This document shows positions 25,322 to 33,464 of a stretch of DNA of 39,292 nucleotides, piece by piece. The notes under the pieces were generated by a model. That model was not told where the DNA came from. It saw only the letters and a list, made by a program, of their open reading frames with translations, and made no database searches. The position numbers were made by a program, and so were the translations under genes. Source of the DNA: an uncultured Pelagibacteraceae bacterium (GTDB lineage: Bacteria > Pseudomonadota > Alphaproteobacteria > Pelagibacterales > Pelagibacteraceae); contig CACKXX010000006.1 in the NCBI GenBank assembly GCA_902604265.1, positions 1-39,292 on the forward strand, written 5' to 3'. The first letter of the stretch is position 1. Every line of letters starts with the position of its first letter.

Positions 25322-25974
25322 AAAAAAGAAAGAATATTATTACTGTGGCAATAGACTCTCCAGCTGGAGCTGGAGCCGGAACACAGGCGAAACTTATATC
25401 AAAGTATTATAATCTATATCATTTAGATACGGGAAAAATATATAGGTATATTGGTTTTCTCAGATTGAAAAATCAAAAAAATTTTAACTATAAGCTAATT
25501 AAAAAAAAAATTAAAAATCTAAAAATAAAAAATCTTAAAAATAGAAATCTGTTATCGGATGAGGTTGCAATTTCAGCGTCTGTTATCGCTAAAGATAAAA
25601 AAATTAGAAATATTGTTCATCAACTTCAACAAAAATTTGCATACTTTCCACCTAAAAAATATGCTGGGTCAGTATTAGATGGTAGAGATATTATCACTGT
25701 ACAGGTAAAAAATGCTATGTTTAAGTTTTTTATAACTGCCAGCTTAAATGAACGAGCAAATAGGAGATTCAAAGAATATAAGAATTTAAATAAAAAAACA
25801 TCATATAAAGAAGTTCTAAAAAGCCTTAAAAATAGGGATAAATCTGATCGGGAAAGAAAATATGGCCCTCTAAAAAAAACAAAAGATTCAATCTTGATAA
25901 ACACTACTAAATTAAGTAAGAAAGCGTGCTTTAGAAAAATAAAACTAATAATGGATAAAAAGCTAAATAATTAA
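25318..25974 (+). CDS. cmk: Cytidylate kinase-like protein with altered P-loop
   Basis: Cytidylate kinase phosphorylates (d)CMP. The 218-residue protein starts at a TTG overlapping the aroA stop. The family P-loop DGPAxSGKGT appears as DSPAGAGAGT, with Ala20 (codon GCC at 25375) in the position of the invariant phosphate-binding lysine. All other landmarks are kept: YHLDTGKIYR, LDGRDIITVQV, NAMFKFFITASLNERANRR, RDKSDRERKYGPLK and SILINTTKLS. Position between aroA and rpsA is canonical. Selection has clearly kept the frame and the CMP-side residues, so I call it cmk, but whether it is an active kinase with a lysine-free P-loop is open. The stop overlaps the rpsA ATG by one base (TAATG). Confidence 0.88.
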   Translation: MKKRKNIITVAIDSPAGAGAGTQAKLISKYYNLYHLDTGKIYRYIGFLRLKNQKNFNYKLIKKKIKNLKIKNLKNRNLLSDEVAISASVIAKDKKIRNIVHQLQQKFAYFPPKKYAGSVLDGRDIITVQVKNAMFKFFITASLNERANRRFKEYKNLNKKTSYKEVLKSLKNRDKSDRERKYGPLKKTKDSILINTTKLSKKACFRKIKLIMDKKLNN

Positions 25975-27701
25975 TGGAAATATATAAAGATTTATCAAAG
26001 CCTGTAATAAAAGAATTCGAAAATCTGTTAAATAGCCAACTTTCAAAAGTTAAAATCGTAGAAGGAGAATTAGTATCTGGATCAGTAACAAAGATCACAG
26101 AAAAATTTATTTTTTTATTCATCGAAGGATTAAAATCAGAACCAATATTAGATATTAATGAGATTAAGAGTCTTAATTTGTTAGATAAAATTAAAGTCGG
26201 ATCTAAATTAGAGGTTTTATTAGAAAAAATTGAAGACAAAGATGGAGCAGTTATTGTTTCACTAACAAAAGCTCAAAAGTTGAAAGGATGGAAAGAATTA
26301 GAAAAAGCATATGAGTCTAATGAGACTATAATGGGAAAAATAACTTCAAAATGTAAAGGTGGAGTTATAGTTGAACATATAGATACAGGATCGTTAATGT
26401 TTTGTCCTGGATCTCAAATATCAGATAAACCAATTAAAGATATTACACATTTAATGAATCAGCCACAAAAATTTTCTTTGATAAAATTAGATAAAATTAG
26501 AGGAAACGCATGTGTATCAAGAAAGCAAGTAATAGCTTCAAATAAAAAAGTTGATAAGGCAAAAATTATAGAAAAATTTAAAGTTGGGGATAAGATAAAA
26601 GACGCAGTTGTAAAAGGTTACAGTTCATTTGGCTGTTTTTTTGATGTAAATAATGGAGAACTAGATGTTTTAGTTCACTTGCAAGAAATATCATATTCTA
26701 GAGTTGGACATCCTGATGAAATATTTAATATAGGTGAAAAACATGATCTGTTAGTTATTTCTGTTGATAAAGAAAAATTACAAGTTGGTTGTTCAATAAA
26801 ACAACTTTCGCCTGATCCATTTAACCATATAGATAATTATGAGCTAAATAAAAAATATAAAGCAAAAGTTGTTAAAATTACTGATTATGGATGCTTTTGT
26901 GAACTTGAACCTGGTTTAACATCTTTACTACACTCAAGTGAGCTAAGTTGGAGTAAAAAAGCTACATCTGCAAAAAAACTTTTTAAAATTGGAGATGAAA
27001 TTGATTGCATTATAACAGAAATAGATAAAGAAAAAAGAAGAGTTGCAATTTCATATAGATTAACACAAGAAAATCCATATGAAAAATTAGGAAAAGAATT
27101 TCCGGTAGGTTCAAGTATTGAAGGTAAAATTTCAAGTATTAATGAATATGCAATATATATAAAATTTGATAAATTTGAAATTGAATCTTTTTTACACTCT
27201 AATGATTTATCCTATACAGGAAATCCAGAGGAAGAATTAAAAAAGTATAAAAAAGGAGATCAGTTAAAAGTTAAAATTTTGGAAATTAAAAAAGATGATC
27301 AAAAAGTTAGGGTTGGACTTAAACAAATGCAGAAGGACCCTATAGAATGGTTTAATGGTAAAAAAGTAAATGATGTAATTACAGTAAAAGTAATTTCTTC
27401 TTCTGGTAAAGGTTTAGTTGTAAAACCAGAAGGTTGTGATTTAGATTTTTTAATCAAAAAGTCACAAATTGCAATAAATGCTGCAGATGCTAGACCCTCA
27501 AGGTATGTTGGTGGAGAAAGAATTGATGCTGCAATTTCTGAAATAGATTTAAATAAAAGAAAGGTAAGTTTAAGCATTAAGCTACTTGAAGAACAGCAAA
27601 ATAAGGAAGCTGTAAGTAAGTTTTCTTCCCCTCTATCAGGAAAAAATCTTCCATTTTCATCTTTATCAGATAAATTAGAGGAAAATAAAAAAAAAAAATA
27701 A
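25974..27701 (+). CDS. rpsA: 30S ribosomal protein S1
   Basis: S1 binds mRNA on the 30S platform and helps initiate translation, particularly on messages with weak Shine-Dalgarno sequences, as most here appear to have. The 575-residue protein contains six S1 (OB-fold) repeats at about 70-90-residue intervals. They end with VIVSLTKAQK, ACVSRKQVI, LQVGCSIKQLSPDPF, RRVAISYRLTQENPY, KVRVGLKQMQKDPIEWF and KVSLSIKLLEEQQ. The third and fourth carry the well-kept GCFFDV and GCFCELEPGLTSLLHSSELS. A lysine-rich tail ends the protein. It overlaps cmk by one base; ihfB follows after 6 nt. Confidence 0.97.
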   Translation: MEIYKDLSKPVIKEFENLLNSQLSKVKIVEGELVSGSVTKITEKFIFLFIEGLKSEPILDINEIKSLNLLDKIKVGSKLEVLLEKIEDKDGAVIVSLTKAQKLKGWKELEKAYESNETIMGKITSKCKGGVIVEHIDTGSLMFCPGSQISDKPIKDITHLMNQPQKFSLIKLDKIRGNACVSRKQVIASNKKVDKAKIIEKFKVGDKIKDAVVKGYSSFGCFFDVNNGELDVLVHLQEISYSRVGHPDEIFNIGEKHDLLVISVDKEKLQVGCSIKQLSPDPFNHIDNYELNKKYKAKVVKITDYGCFCELEPGLTSLLHSSELSWSKKATSAKKLFKIGDEIDCIITEIDKEKRRVAISYRLTQENPYEKLGKEFPVGSSIEGKISSINEYAIYIKFDKFEIESFLHSNDLSYTGNPEEELKKYKKGDQLKVKILEIKKDDQKVRVGLKQMQKDPIEWFNGKKVNDVITVKVISSSGKGLVVKPEGCDLDFLIKKSQIAINAADARPSRYVGGERIDAAISEIDLNKRKVSLSIKLLEEQQNKEAVSKFSSPLSGKNLPFSSLSDKLEENKKKK

Positions 27702-27707
27702 GTTAAA

Positions 27708-27998
27708 TTGGCATCAGTCAAATCAAAAATATTAAACCAATTATCAGATAACTATCCAAATTTTATAAAAAAAGATTTATCTCAACTTATAGAGATTATT
27801 CTTTCAAAAATTCAATATGCTCTTATAAAAAATGAAAGAGTTGAATTAAGAGATATATTTACACTAGAAACGAAAATCCAAAAATCAAGAATATCAAGAA
27901 ACCCAAAAACTAATGAAAAAATAGAAGTGCCTGAAAAGAAAACTGTACAATTTAAAATGTCAAAAAAATGGTTCAACAATATAAATAATAATGAGTAA
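27708..27998 (+). CDS. ihfB: Integration host factor subunit beta (HU/IHF family)
   Basis: This is a DNA-bending protein of the HU/IHF family, 96 residues, called the beta subunit because it directly follows rpsA as in most proteobacteria. The N-terminal helices (KSKILNQLSDNYPNF, KKDLSQLIEIILSKIQYAL) are followed by ERVELRDIFTLETKIQKSRI. The DNA-intercalating arm is SRNPKTNEKIEVPEKKTVQF, with the RNP proline, and SKKWFNNIN closes the protein. The usual RGFGxF reads RDIFTL, a divergent turn. The start is a TTG at 27708; no ATG is available near the family start. The 3' end overlaps pyrF by 8 nt. Confidence 0.9.
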   Translation: MASVKSKILNQLSDNYPNFIKKDLSQLIEIILSKIQYALIKNERVELRDIFTLETKIQKSRISRNPKTNEKIEVPEKKTVQFKMSKKWFNNINNNE

Positions 27999-28662
27999 AA
28001 AAATATTTATTGCTTGTGATACAAATAAAATATCAATTGCACAAAAAATAATTAAATATTCAAATACAAAAAAATTAAAAGTTGGTTACAAATTTGGTTT
28101 AGAATTTATTAACTCTAAAAATGGGAGAAATTTTATATCAAAACTAAAAAATAAAATTATTTTTATAGATATAAAATTACACGATATACCAAATACATGT
28201 GTATCCGCACTAAGATCGATAAAAGATCTTAAAGCTGATTATTTGACAATACATATAAGTTCAGGATTAAAGGCCTTAAAAGCTACAAAAAAAATTTCTA
28301 AAAAAACTAAAATAGTTGGTGTTACCACACTCACATCATTAGATAGTTATTCATTAAAACAAATAGGTTATGATAAAAAATTAAAAAAATTAGTTTATCA
28401 CCAAGCAAAACTTGCAAGAAAAGCAAATTTAGATGCAATTGTTTGCAGCGCTCAAGAAGCAAAGAATGTAAAAAAAATATTTAAAAAGCAAATCATTACG
28501 CCTGGAATTAGATTTAATTCAAATAACAACGACCAAAAAAGAATAATGTCTCCTAAAGAAGCATTCAAGCATGGGTCTGATTGGCTTGTAATAGGAAGAC
28601 CAATTACAAAAGGAAATATAAAAAAAAATATTCAAAAACTAATTGATCATCTTAATAAATAA
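27991..28662 (+). CDS. pyrF: Orotidine 5'-phosphate decarboxylase
   Basis: PyrF decarboxylates OMP to UMP, the last step of de novo pyrimidine synthesis. The 223-residue protein is a short TIM barrel with IFIACDTNKISIA and VGYKFGLEF. The catalytic FIDIKLHDIPNT holds the DxKxxD tetrad residues. VGVTTLTSLD, LDAIVCSAQEA, ITPGIRFNSNNNDQKRIMSP and SDWLVIGRPITKG (phosphate-binding Arg) complete the family pattern. All catalytic residues are in place. It overlaps ihfB by 8 nt, and its TAA overlaps the trpF ATG by one base. It lies in the pyrF-trpF-trpB-trpA run. Confidence 0.96.
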   Translation: MSKKIFIACDTNKISIAQKIIKYSNTKKLKVGYKFGLEFINSKNGRNFISKLKNKIIFIDIKLHDIPNTCVSALRSIKDLKADYLTIHISSGLKALKATKKISKKTKIVGVTTLTSLDSYSLKQIGYDKKLKKLVYHQAKLARKANLDAIVCSAQEAKNVKKIFKKQIITPGIRFNSNNNDQKRIMSPKEAFKHGSDWLVIGRPITKGNIKKNIQKLIDHLNK

Positions 28663-29285
28663 TGGATGCAAAAATTTGTGGCATCAAAGATGCCAAAACT
28701 TTAAATTATATTATAAACCACAATAATCCTCCTAAATTTGTTGGCTTCATAACTAATTATCCAAAATCCAAGAGGTATATTGGTTATGAAAATCTTAAAA
28801 AATTAATAAATCTAGATAAAAAAAAAACTAATTTCGTTTCAGTTCTTGTAAACCCCAATGATGAAATTTTAGAAAAGTTAAAAAATTTAAATTTTGATTA
28901 CTATCAATTATACGATGTGAGTCCTAAAAAAACTAAAATAATTAAAAAAAAATATAAAGTAAAAATTATAACAGCTCTTACAATTGAAAATAAAAAAGAT
29001 ATCGAAGAATACAAAAAATATCAGTCAATTTCTGAAATAATTTTATTTGACTCAAAGGGGTATGAGAAATCAGCTGCTTTTGATCATCAATTATTAAATA
29101 ATGTTCCAGCTTCTATAAATAGAATGCTTGCAGGCAATATTCAGTATGATGATAAGCTTGATAAATATTCTAAAATAACAGATATTATTGATATTTCAGG
29201 AAGTTTAGAAACTTCAGGGGAAAAAGATATTTCAAAGATAAAAATTTTTTTAGAAAACATTAGTAATGTTAAAGATGAAAATTAA
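28662..29285 (+). CDS. trpF: Phosphoribosylanthranilate isomerase
   Basis: TrpF isomerises phosphoribosylanthranilate in tryptophan synthesis. The 207-residue protein has the start AKICGIKDAKTLNYI with catalytic Cys6, FVGFITNYPKSKRYI, and the general acid Asp130 in IILFDSKGYEKSAAFDH. RMLAGNIQ and IIDISGSLETSGEKDISKI follow. The normal glycine-rich phosphate loop (GGTGxxFDW) is replaced by GYEKSAAFDH, and vQLHG by YQLYD, so it is a divergent but apparently complete member. The 3' end overlaps trpB. trpE, trpG, trpD and trpC are not in the window. Confidence 0.88.
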   Translation: MDAKICGIKDAKTLNYIINHNNPPKFVGFITNYPKSKRYIGYENLKKLINLDKKKTNFVSVLVNPNDEILEKLKNLNFDYYQLYDVSPKKTKIIKKKYKVKIITALTIENKKDIEEYKKYQSISEIILFDSKGYEKSAAFDHQLLNNVPASINRMLAGNIQYDDKLDKYSKITDIIDISGSLETSGEKDISKIKIFLENISNVKDEN

Positions 29286-30510
29286 AAAAAATGTTCCACT
29301 AATTGATCAACATAATAAATTTGGATTTTGGGGTGAAAAATTTGGTGGAAGTTTTATTCCTGAAACACTAAAAAAACCAGTAGAAGATTTAACAATTTTA
29401 TTTCAAAAATTAAGAAAAGATAAAAATTTTATCAGAGAAAGAGATTATTATTTTAAAAACTGGGTAGGCGCACCTACTCCTTTTATTAAATTAGAAAATT
29501 TAACAAGACATTTGGGAGGTGCTCAAATATGGGCAAAAGTTGTATCTGAAGCAAACGGTGGGGCACATAAAATTTATAATGCAACAGTTCACTGTTTAAT
29601 AGCCAAAAAAGCTGGAAAAAAATATATTGTTGGTGATACAGGAGCTGGATATGCAGGAAAAATGTTAAGCATGGCTGCAAAAAAATTTGGCCTTAAGTGT
29701 AAAATATTTATGGGAGCTAAAGATATTAAAAGGCAAAAACCTAATTGTGATGCTATGAAAAAAAATGGTGCGGAAATAGTGCCTGTATATACAGGTAGTC
29801 AAACACTTATTGATGCTGTGAGTGAGTGTATGAGGTACTGGGTTTCAAATTGTGATACTACCCATATGTGTGTTGGCTCTACTGTGGGTCCAAATATATT
29901 TGTAAAAATTTGTGGATGGAGCACATCACAAATCTCAAGAGAACTCGCTGTACAGATCAAAAAAGAATTTGGTTCAGTTCCAAAAAAATTAAAATTATTT
30001 AATTGTGTAGGTGGAGGCAGTTCTAGCTTTGGGTTTTGGAACGAATTCATGCACTATGATAAAAAGCAAGTTGAATTTATTGGGGTAGAGGCTGGTGGAC
30101 CAAAAAACTCAAAAAAACATGCCGCACCTTTAACTGAAAATTCTAAAATTGGCGTTTTGCATGGTGCTATGCAATACGTTGTTCAGGATGCCGAAGGACA
30201 AATAGAAGAAACAGAGTCAATTTCTGCAGGTTTAGATTACAGTGGTGTGAGCCCATTGCATTGTTTTTTAAAAGATACAAAAAGAGCTAGATATACTTCA
30301 GCAACTGACGAGGAAGCATTAAGTGCTTATAAACTAGTATCCTCTTTAGAATCTATCAGTCCTTCTTTGGAACCAAGCCACGCTTTCGCTGAAGCTATAA
30401 AAATTGCTCCAAATTTTAGAAAAAATACTATCTTTTGTGTGAACTCTTGTGGAGACAGTTACAAAGATAAAGACATTATAAAAAGTAGATTGGGAAAATA
30501 TATTAGATGA
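29266..30510 (+). CDS. trpB: Tryptophan synthase beta chain, divergent
   Basis: TrpB condenses serine and indole to tryptophan using PLP. The 414-residue protein has the N-terminal FGFWGEKFGGSFIPETL, the PLP lysine (Lys102) in GGAHKIYNAT, and a phosphate-binding CVGGGSSSFG. VLHGAMQYVVQDAEGQIEE, SAGLDYSGVSPLH and YTSATDEEALSAY are also present, so the family is clear. Several usually invariant sites differ. ETGAGQHG is DTGAGYAG (124-131), so the catalytic Glu is Asp. HKINN is HKIYN. LSGRGDKD is SCGDSYKDKD, with Cys at the residue that faces the PLP ring nitrogen. I use the ATG at 29266; one at 29275 is equally possible. It overlaps trpF by 11-20 nt. A related beta-replacement activity cannot be excluded. 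Confidence 0.87.
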   Translation: MLKMKIKKNVPLIDQHNKFGFWGEKFGGSFIPETLKKPVEDLTILFQKLRKDKNFIRERDYYFKNWVGAPTPFIKLENLTRHLGGAQIWAKVVSEANGGAHKIYNATVHCLIAKKAGKKYIVGDTGAGYAGKMLSMAAKKFGLKCKIFMGAKDIKRQKPNCDAMKKNGAEIVPVYTGSQTLIDAVSECMRYWVSNCDTTHMCVGSTVGPNIFVKICGWSTSQISRELAVQIKKEFGSVPKKLKLFNCVGGGSSSFGFWNEFMHYDKKQVEFIGVEAGGPKNSKKHAAPLTENSKIGVLHGAMQYVVQDAEGQIEETESISAGLDYSGVSPLHCFLKDTKRARYTSATDEEALSAYKLVSSLESISPSLEPSHAFAEAIKIAPNFRKNTIFCVNSCGDSYKDKDIIKSRLGKYIR

Positions 30511-31307
30511 ATAAAAATATAAGTTTAGCATTTTATAAATGTAAAAAAGAAAAAAGACCAGCATTACTTACTTACACGGTTGCAGGTGATAATAGTAAAA
30601 TTAAATCTCTTGAAATACTAAAATCTATTTCAAAGTACACAGATATTTGTGAAATTGGTTTTGCTCATAATACGCCAATAGCTGATGGAGGACAAATTCA
30701 AACAAGTACTCATCGTGCTTTAAAAAATGGAACAAAAATAAAAGATGTTTTTCAAATAGTAAAAAAATTTAAAAAATTTATAAACTCAAAACCAGTAATT
30801 CTAATGGGTTATTACAATATAATTTGCCAATATGGTGAAAATAAGTTTATTAATTCTTGTAAAAATTCAGGTGTCGATGGTTTGATAGTTGTAGATTTGC
30901 CTTATCCAGAAAATAAGTATTTCGCAAAAAAGTGTAGGAAAAGAAGAATTAGTTTTATCCAACTGATAGCTCCAACTACTTCAGATAATAGGATGAAAAA
31001 AATAATTAAAGATTCTCATAATATGATTTATTATATAAGTATGCTATCAACTACTGGCGGAAAGCTTAAAGTATCTACCAAAGAAATATTGAAAAATTAT
31101 TATAAAATAAAAAAAATAAATAAATCTAAAAATCTAGTAATTGGTTTTGGTATTACTCTTGAAACGATTTCAGCTTTAAAAAAAACTGATGGTTTAGTGG
31201 TAGGAAGCGCATTATGTAAAGAAATTTCTAAGTCTCTAAGTAATGGACAAAATCCTGTCACAAATGTAAGTAGAATGGTAAAAAAACTAAAAAATAAAAT
31301 TTTATGA
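30507..31307 (+). CDS. trpA: Tryptophan synthase alpha chain, divergent
   Basis: TrpA cleaves indole-3-glycerol phosphate and channels indole to TrpB. The 266-residue TIM barrel keeps both catalytic acids in standard positions, Glu49 and Asp60, in EIGFAHNTPIADGGQIQ. It also has MGYYNIICQYG, GLIVVDLPYPE, LIAPTTSDNRM and GFGITLETISALK with GLVVGSAL. The loop-2 SDP, whose Asp56 contacts the beta subunit in characterised enzymes, reads NTP (Thr56). The loop-6 GVTG reads STTG. These changes parallel those in trpB. The ATG overlaps the trpB stop by 4 nt and the TGA overlaps the accD ATG (ATGA). Confidence 0.88.
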   Translation: MNKNISLAFYKCKKEKRPALLTYTVAGDNSKIKSLEILKSISKYTDICEIGFAHNTPIADGGQIQTSTHRALKNGTKIKDVFQIVKKFKKFINSKPVILMGYYNIICQYGENKFINSCKNSGVDGLIVVDLPYPENKYFAKKCRKRRISFIQLIAPTTSDNRMKKIIKDSHNMIYYISMLSTTGGKLKVSTKEILKNYYKIKKINKSKNLVIGFGITLETISALKKTDGLVVGSALCKEISKSLSNGQNPVTNVSRMVKKLKNKIL

Positions 31308-32239
31308 ATTGGTTAACAAAAATAAAAATTTTTGGTGATAAGATAAAGAGAAATTTACAAAAAAAATTTCCAACAAAAGAAGAAATTGCAAATTCAGATT
31401 GGACAAGTTGTTGCAAAGGTCCAATTCTAAAAAAAGATTTAGAAGATAATTTATGGATTTGTAATTCTTGTGGAAAGCATCATAGAATTAATTGTAGACA
31501 AAGATTTGATATATTTTTTGGGAAAAATAGATATGAAATTCTTGAAACACCAGTGCCATTGGAAGACCCTTTAAACTGGAAAGATACAAAAACTTATAAA
31601 GAAAGATTGGTGCAGGCTAGAAAAAAGACTGGCCAAAACTGCGCTGTCATGATTGCAAAAGGTCAAATTAATGGAATAGAAGTAACAGCTGGTGCAGTAA
31701 ACTTTGAATATATCGGTGGATCATTTGGTGCAGCAGAAGCGGAAGCTTTCATATATGGAGCTCAAAATTCTTTAGACAATAACACCCCTTATATATTTTT
31801 CGCATCTGGTGGAGGTCAACGTATGTTTGAAAGTCCAATAGCATTAGCAGGAATGACCAGAACTACTATTGCAGTAAATGAATTAAAAAAAAATAAAATT
31901 CCATATCTAGTAATATTTGTTGATCCCTGCGCAGGTGGTATTACCGCTAGTTTTGCAATGCTAGGTGATATTCATTTTGCAGAACCAGGTAGTCTTATAG
32001 CATTTGCAGGAAAACGTGTAATTCAAGCAACCGTAAAGGAAGAACTAAGTCCAGATTTTCAAACTGCCGAATTTGTAGAAAAACATGGTTTTATCGACAA
32101 AGTTGTAAGTAGAAAAGATCTATCAAATGAAATTGGAAAATTATTAGAAATATTGCTAAAGAAAAATTCTGATGTAAATTCAGAATTGTCAAATGAAACT
32201 TCAACAAATATTGAACAGCCTTCAAAAGCTGCATCCTAA
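31304..32239 (+). CDS. accD: Acetyl-CoA carboxylase carboxyltransferase subunit beta
   Basis: AccD partners AccA (8.1 kb) in the carboxyltransferase of acetyl-CoA carboxylase. The 311-residue protein starts NWLTKIKIF and has an N-terminal zinc ribbon with Cys36, Cys37, Cys53 and Cys56. The first knuckle is CC instead of the family CxxC. The crotonase-fold body is standard: AVMIAKGQINGIEVTAGAVN, FEYIGGSFGAAEAEAF, FFASGGGQRMFESPIALAGM, VDPCAGGITASFAMLGDI, GSLIAFAGKRVI and EFVEKHGFIDKVV. A Ser/Asn-rich tail follows. It is coupled to trpA by an ATGA overlap, and its 3' end overlaps folC by 47 nt. Confidence 0.95.
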   Translation: MNWLTKIKIFGDKIKRNLQKKFPTKEEIANSDWTSCCKGPILKKDLEDNLWICNSCGKHHRINCRQRFDIFFGKNRYEILETPVPLEDPLNWKDTKTYKERLVQARKKTGQNCAVMIAKGQINGIEVTAGAVNFEYIGGSFGAAEAEAFIYGAQNSLDNNTPYIFFASGGGQRMFESPIALAGMTRTTIAVNELKKNKIPYLVIFVDPCAGGITASFAMLGDIHFAEPGSLIAFAGKRVIQATVKEELSPDFQTAEFVEKHGFIDKVVSRKDLSNEIGKLLEILLKKNSDVNSELSNETSTNIEQPSKAAS

Positions 32240-33464
32240 AGAAATAGATTTAAGTTTAGATCGAATTAAAAAACTTTGTAAAAAGCTAGGAAATCCTCAA
32301 GATAATTTAAAATATATATCTGTAGTAGGTACAAATGGGAAATATTCTACAATTCAAGCCATTAGAGCCATACTTAAAGATGCCAATATAAATTGTAATG
32401 TTTATACAAGCCCGCATATTCAAAAATTAAATGAACGATACGAATATAATAATTGTGAAATTAGTGATGAAGAATTATCGAAATTATTACTTAAAGTTAA
32501 AGAAGTTAACAATAATGATAAAATTACATACTTTGAAATTTTAACTGCTGCTTTTTTTTATGAAGCAAGCAAATATAAGAATAACATTAATATTATTGAG
32601 GCTGGTTTATTTCATAGGTTTGATGCCACAAATATAATTAAATCAAACCTAGCAAGTATAGTCACTCCTATTGGTCTTGACCATTTAGATTGGTTACCAA
32701 AAAATCAAAAAACATTAGATAGAATAATTTTTGAAAAAACTTCATCTTTGTTAAATTCAAAAATTATTGTTTCTGAGCAAAACTCAAATGAAATTGCAGA
32801 TAAAATAAAAAAATCAATTAAAAAAAATCTGTCAGATAAATTCTTTTTTGGTAATGATTTTAATTATTCTTTAAATGAAAATGGATTTTTTTATTTTGAA
32901 GATAAACATGGAGGTATTAAACTGCCACTTCCTAACTTACAAGGTAGTTTTCAATTATCTAATATATCTACAGCAATAGCTACTATAAGAAATATAGAAG
33001 AAATAAATGTTTCAGATGAAAACATAAAAAATGGAATAAATAAGATAAAATCCATCGGAAGATTTTCAGAAATAAAAAATGGAAAATTAAAAAATTTAGT
33101 AAAGAAAAATAAAATTTATGTTGATGGAACTCATAATGCTCTTGGTGCTAGTGTTTTAAGCAAATATATAAGCACACTAAAATGCAATAAACACTTAATT
33201 TTAGGAATGATGAACAATAAAGACCATATTGAATATATTAAATATTTTAAAGATAAAATATACTCTTTAACAACAGTAGATATTCCAAATCAACCAAATG
33301 CTATTAGTGGTCAAGATCTAATGAAAAAAATAAAAAAATTAAAGAATGTTAAATATAAAAAATCAATAAATGAAGCTATTAGTTCAATAGAATTAAGAGA
33401 TAATGATATAATTATAATTACAGGATCTTTGTATTTAGCGGGAGAAGTTTTAAATTTAAATTAA
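32193..33464 (+). CDS. folC: Folylpolyglutamate synthase / dihydrofolate synthase
   Basis: FolC adds glutamate to dihydropteroate and folates. The 423-residue Mur-ligase-fold protein begins with LQKLHPKEIDLSLDRIKKL and has the P-loop GTNGKYST (46-53), where GTNGKGST is usual. It also has VYTSPHIQKLNERY, ITYFEILTAAFFYEA and EAGLFHRFDATNII (the family GLGGRLDATN region). TPIGLDHLDWL, SIGRFSEI and YVDGTHNALGASVL complete the pattern. The ATG at 32193 lies inside accD; a TTG six codons later is an alternative. Convergent with trxA, with a 4-bp overlap. The accD-folC pair is canonical in proteobacteria. Confidence 0.92.
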   Translation: MKLQQILNSLQKLHPKEIDLSLDRIKKLCKKLGNPQDNLKYISVVGTNGKYSTIQAIRAILKDANINCNVYTSPHIQKLNERYEYNNCEISDEELSKLLLKVKEVNNNDKITYFEILTAAFFYEASKYKNNINIIEAGLFHRFDATNIIKSNLASIVTPIGLDHLDWLPKNQKTLDRIIFEKTSSLLNSKIIVSEQNSNEIADKIKKSIKKNLSDKFFFGNDFNYSLNENGFFYFEDKHGGIKLPLPNLQGSFQLSNISTAIATIRNIEEINVSDENIKNGINKIKSIGRFSEIKNGKLKNLVKKNKIYVDGTHNALGASVLSKYISTLKCNKHLILGMMNNKDHIEYIKYFKDKIYSLTTVDIPNQPNAISGQDLMKKIKKLKNVKYKKSINEAISSIELRDNDIIIITGSLYLAGEVLNLN

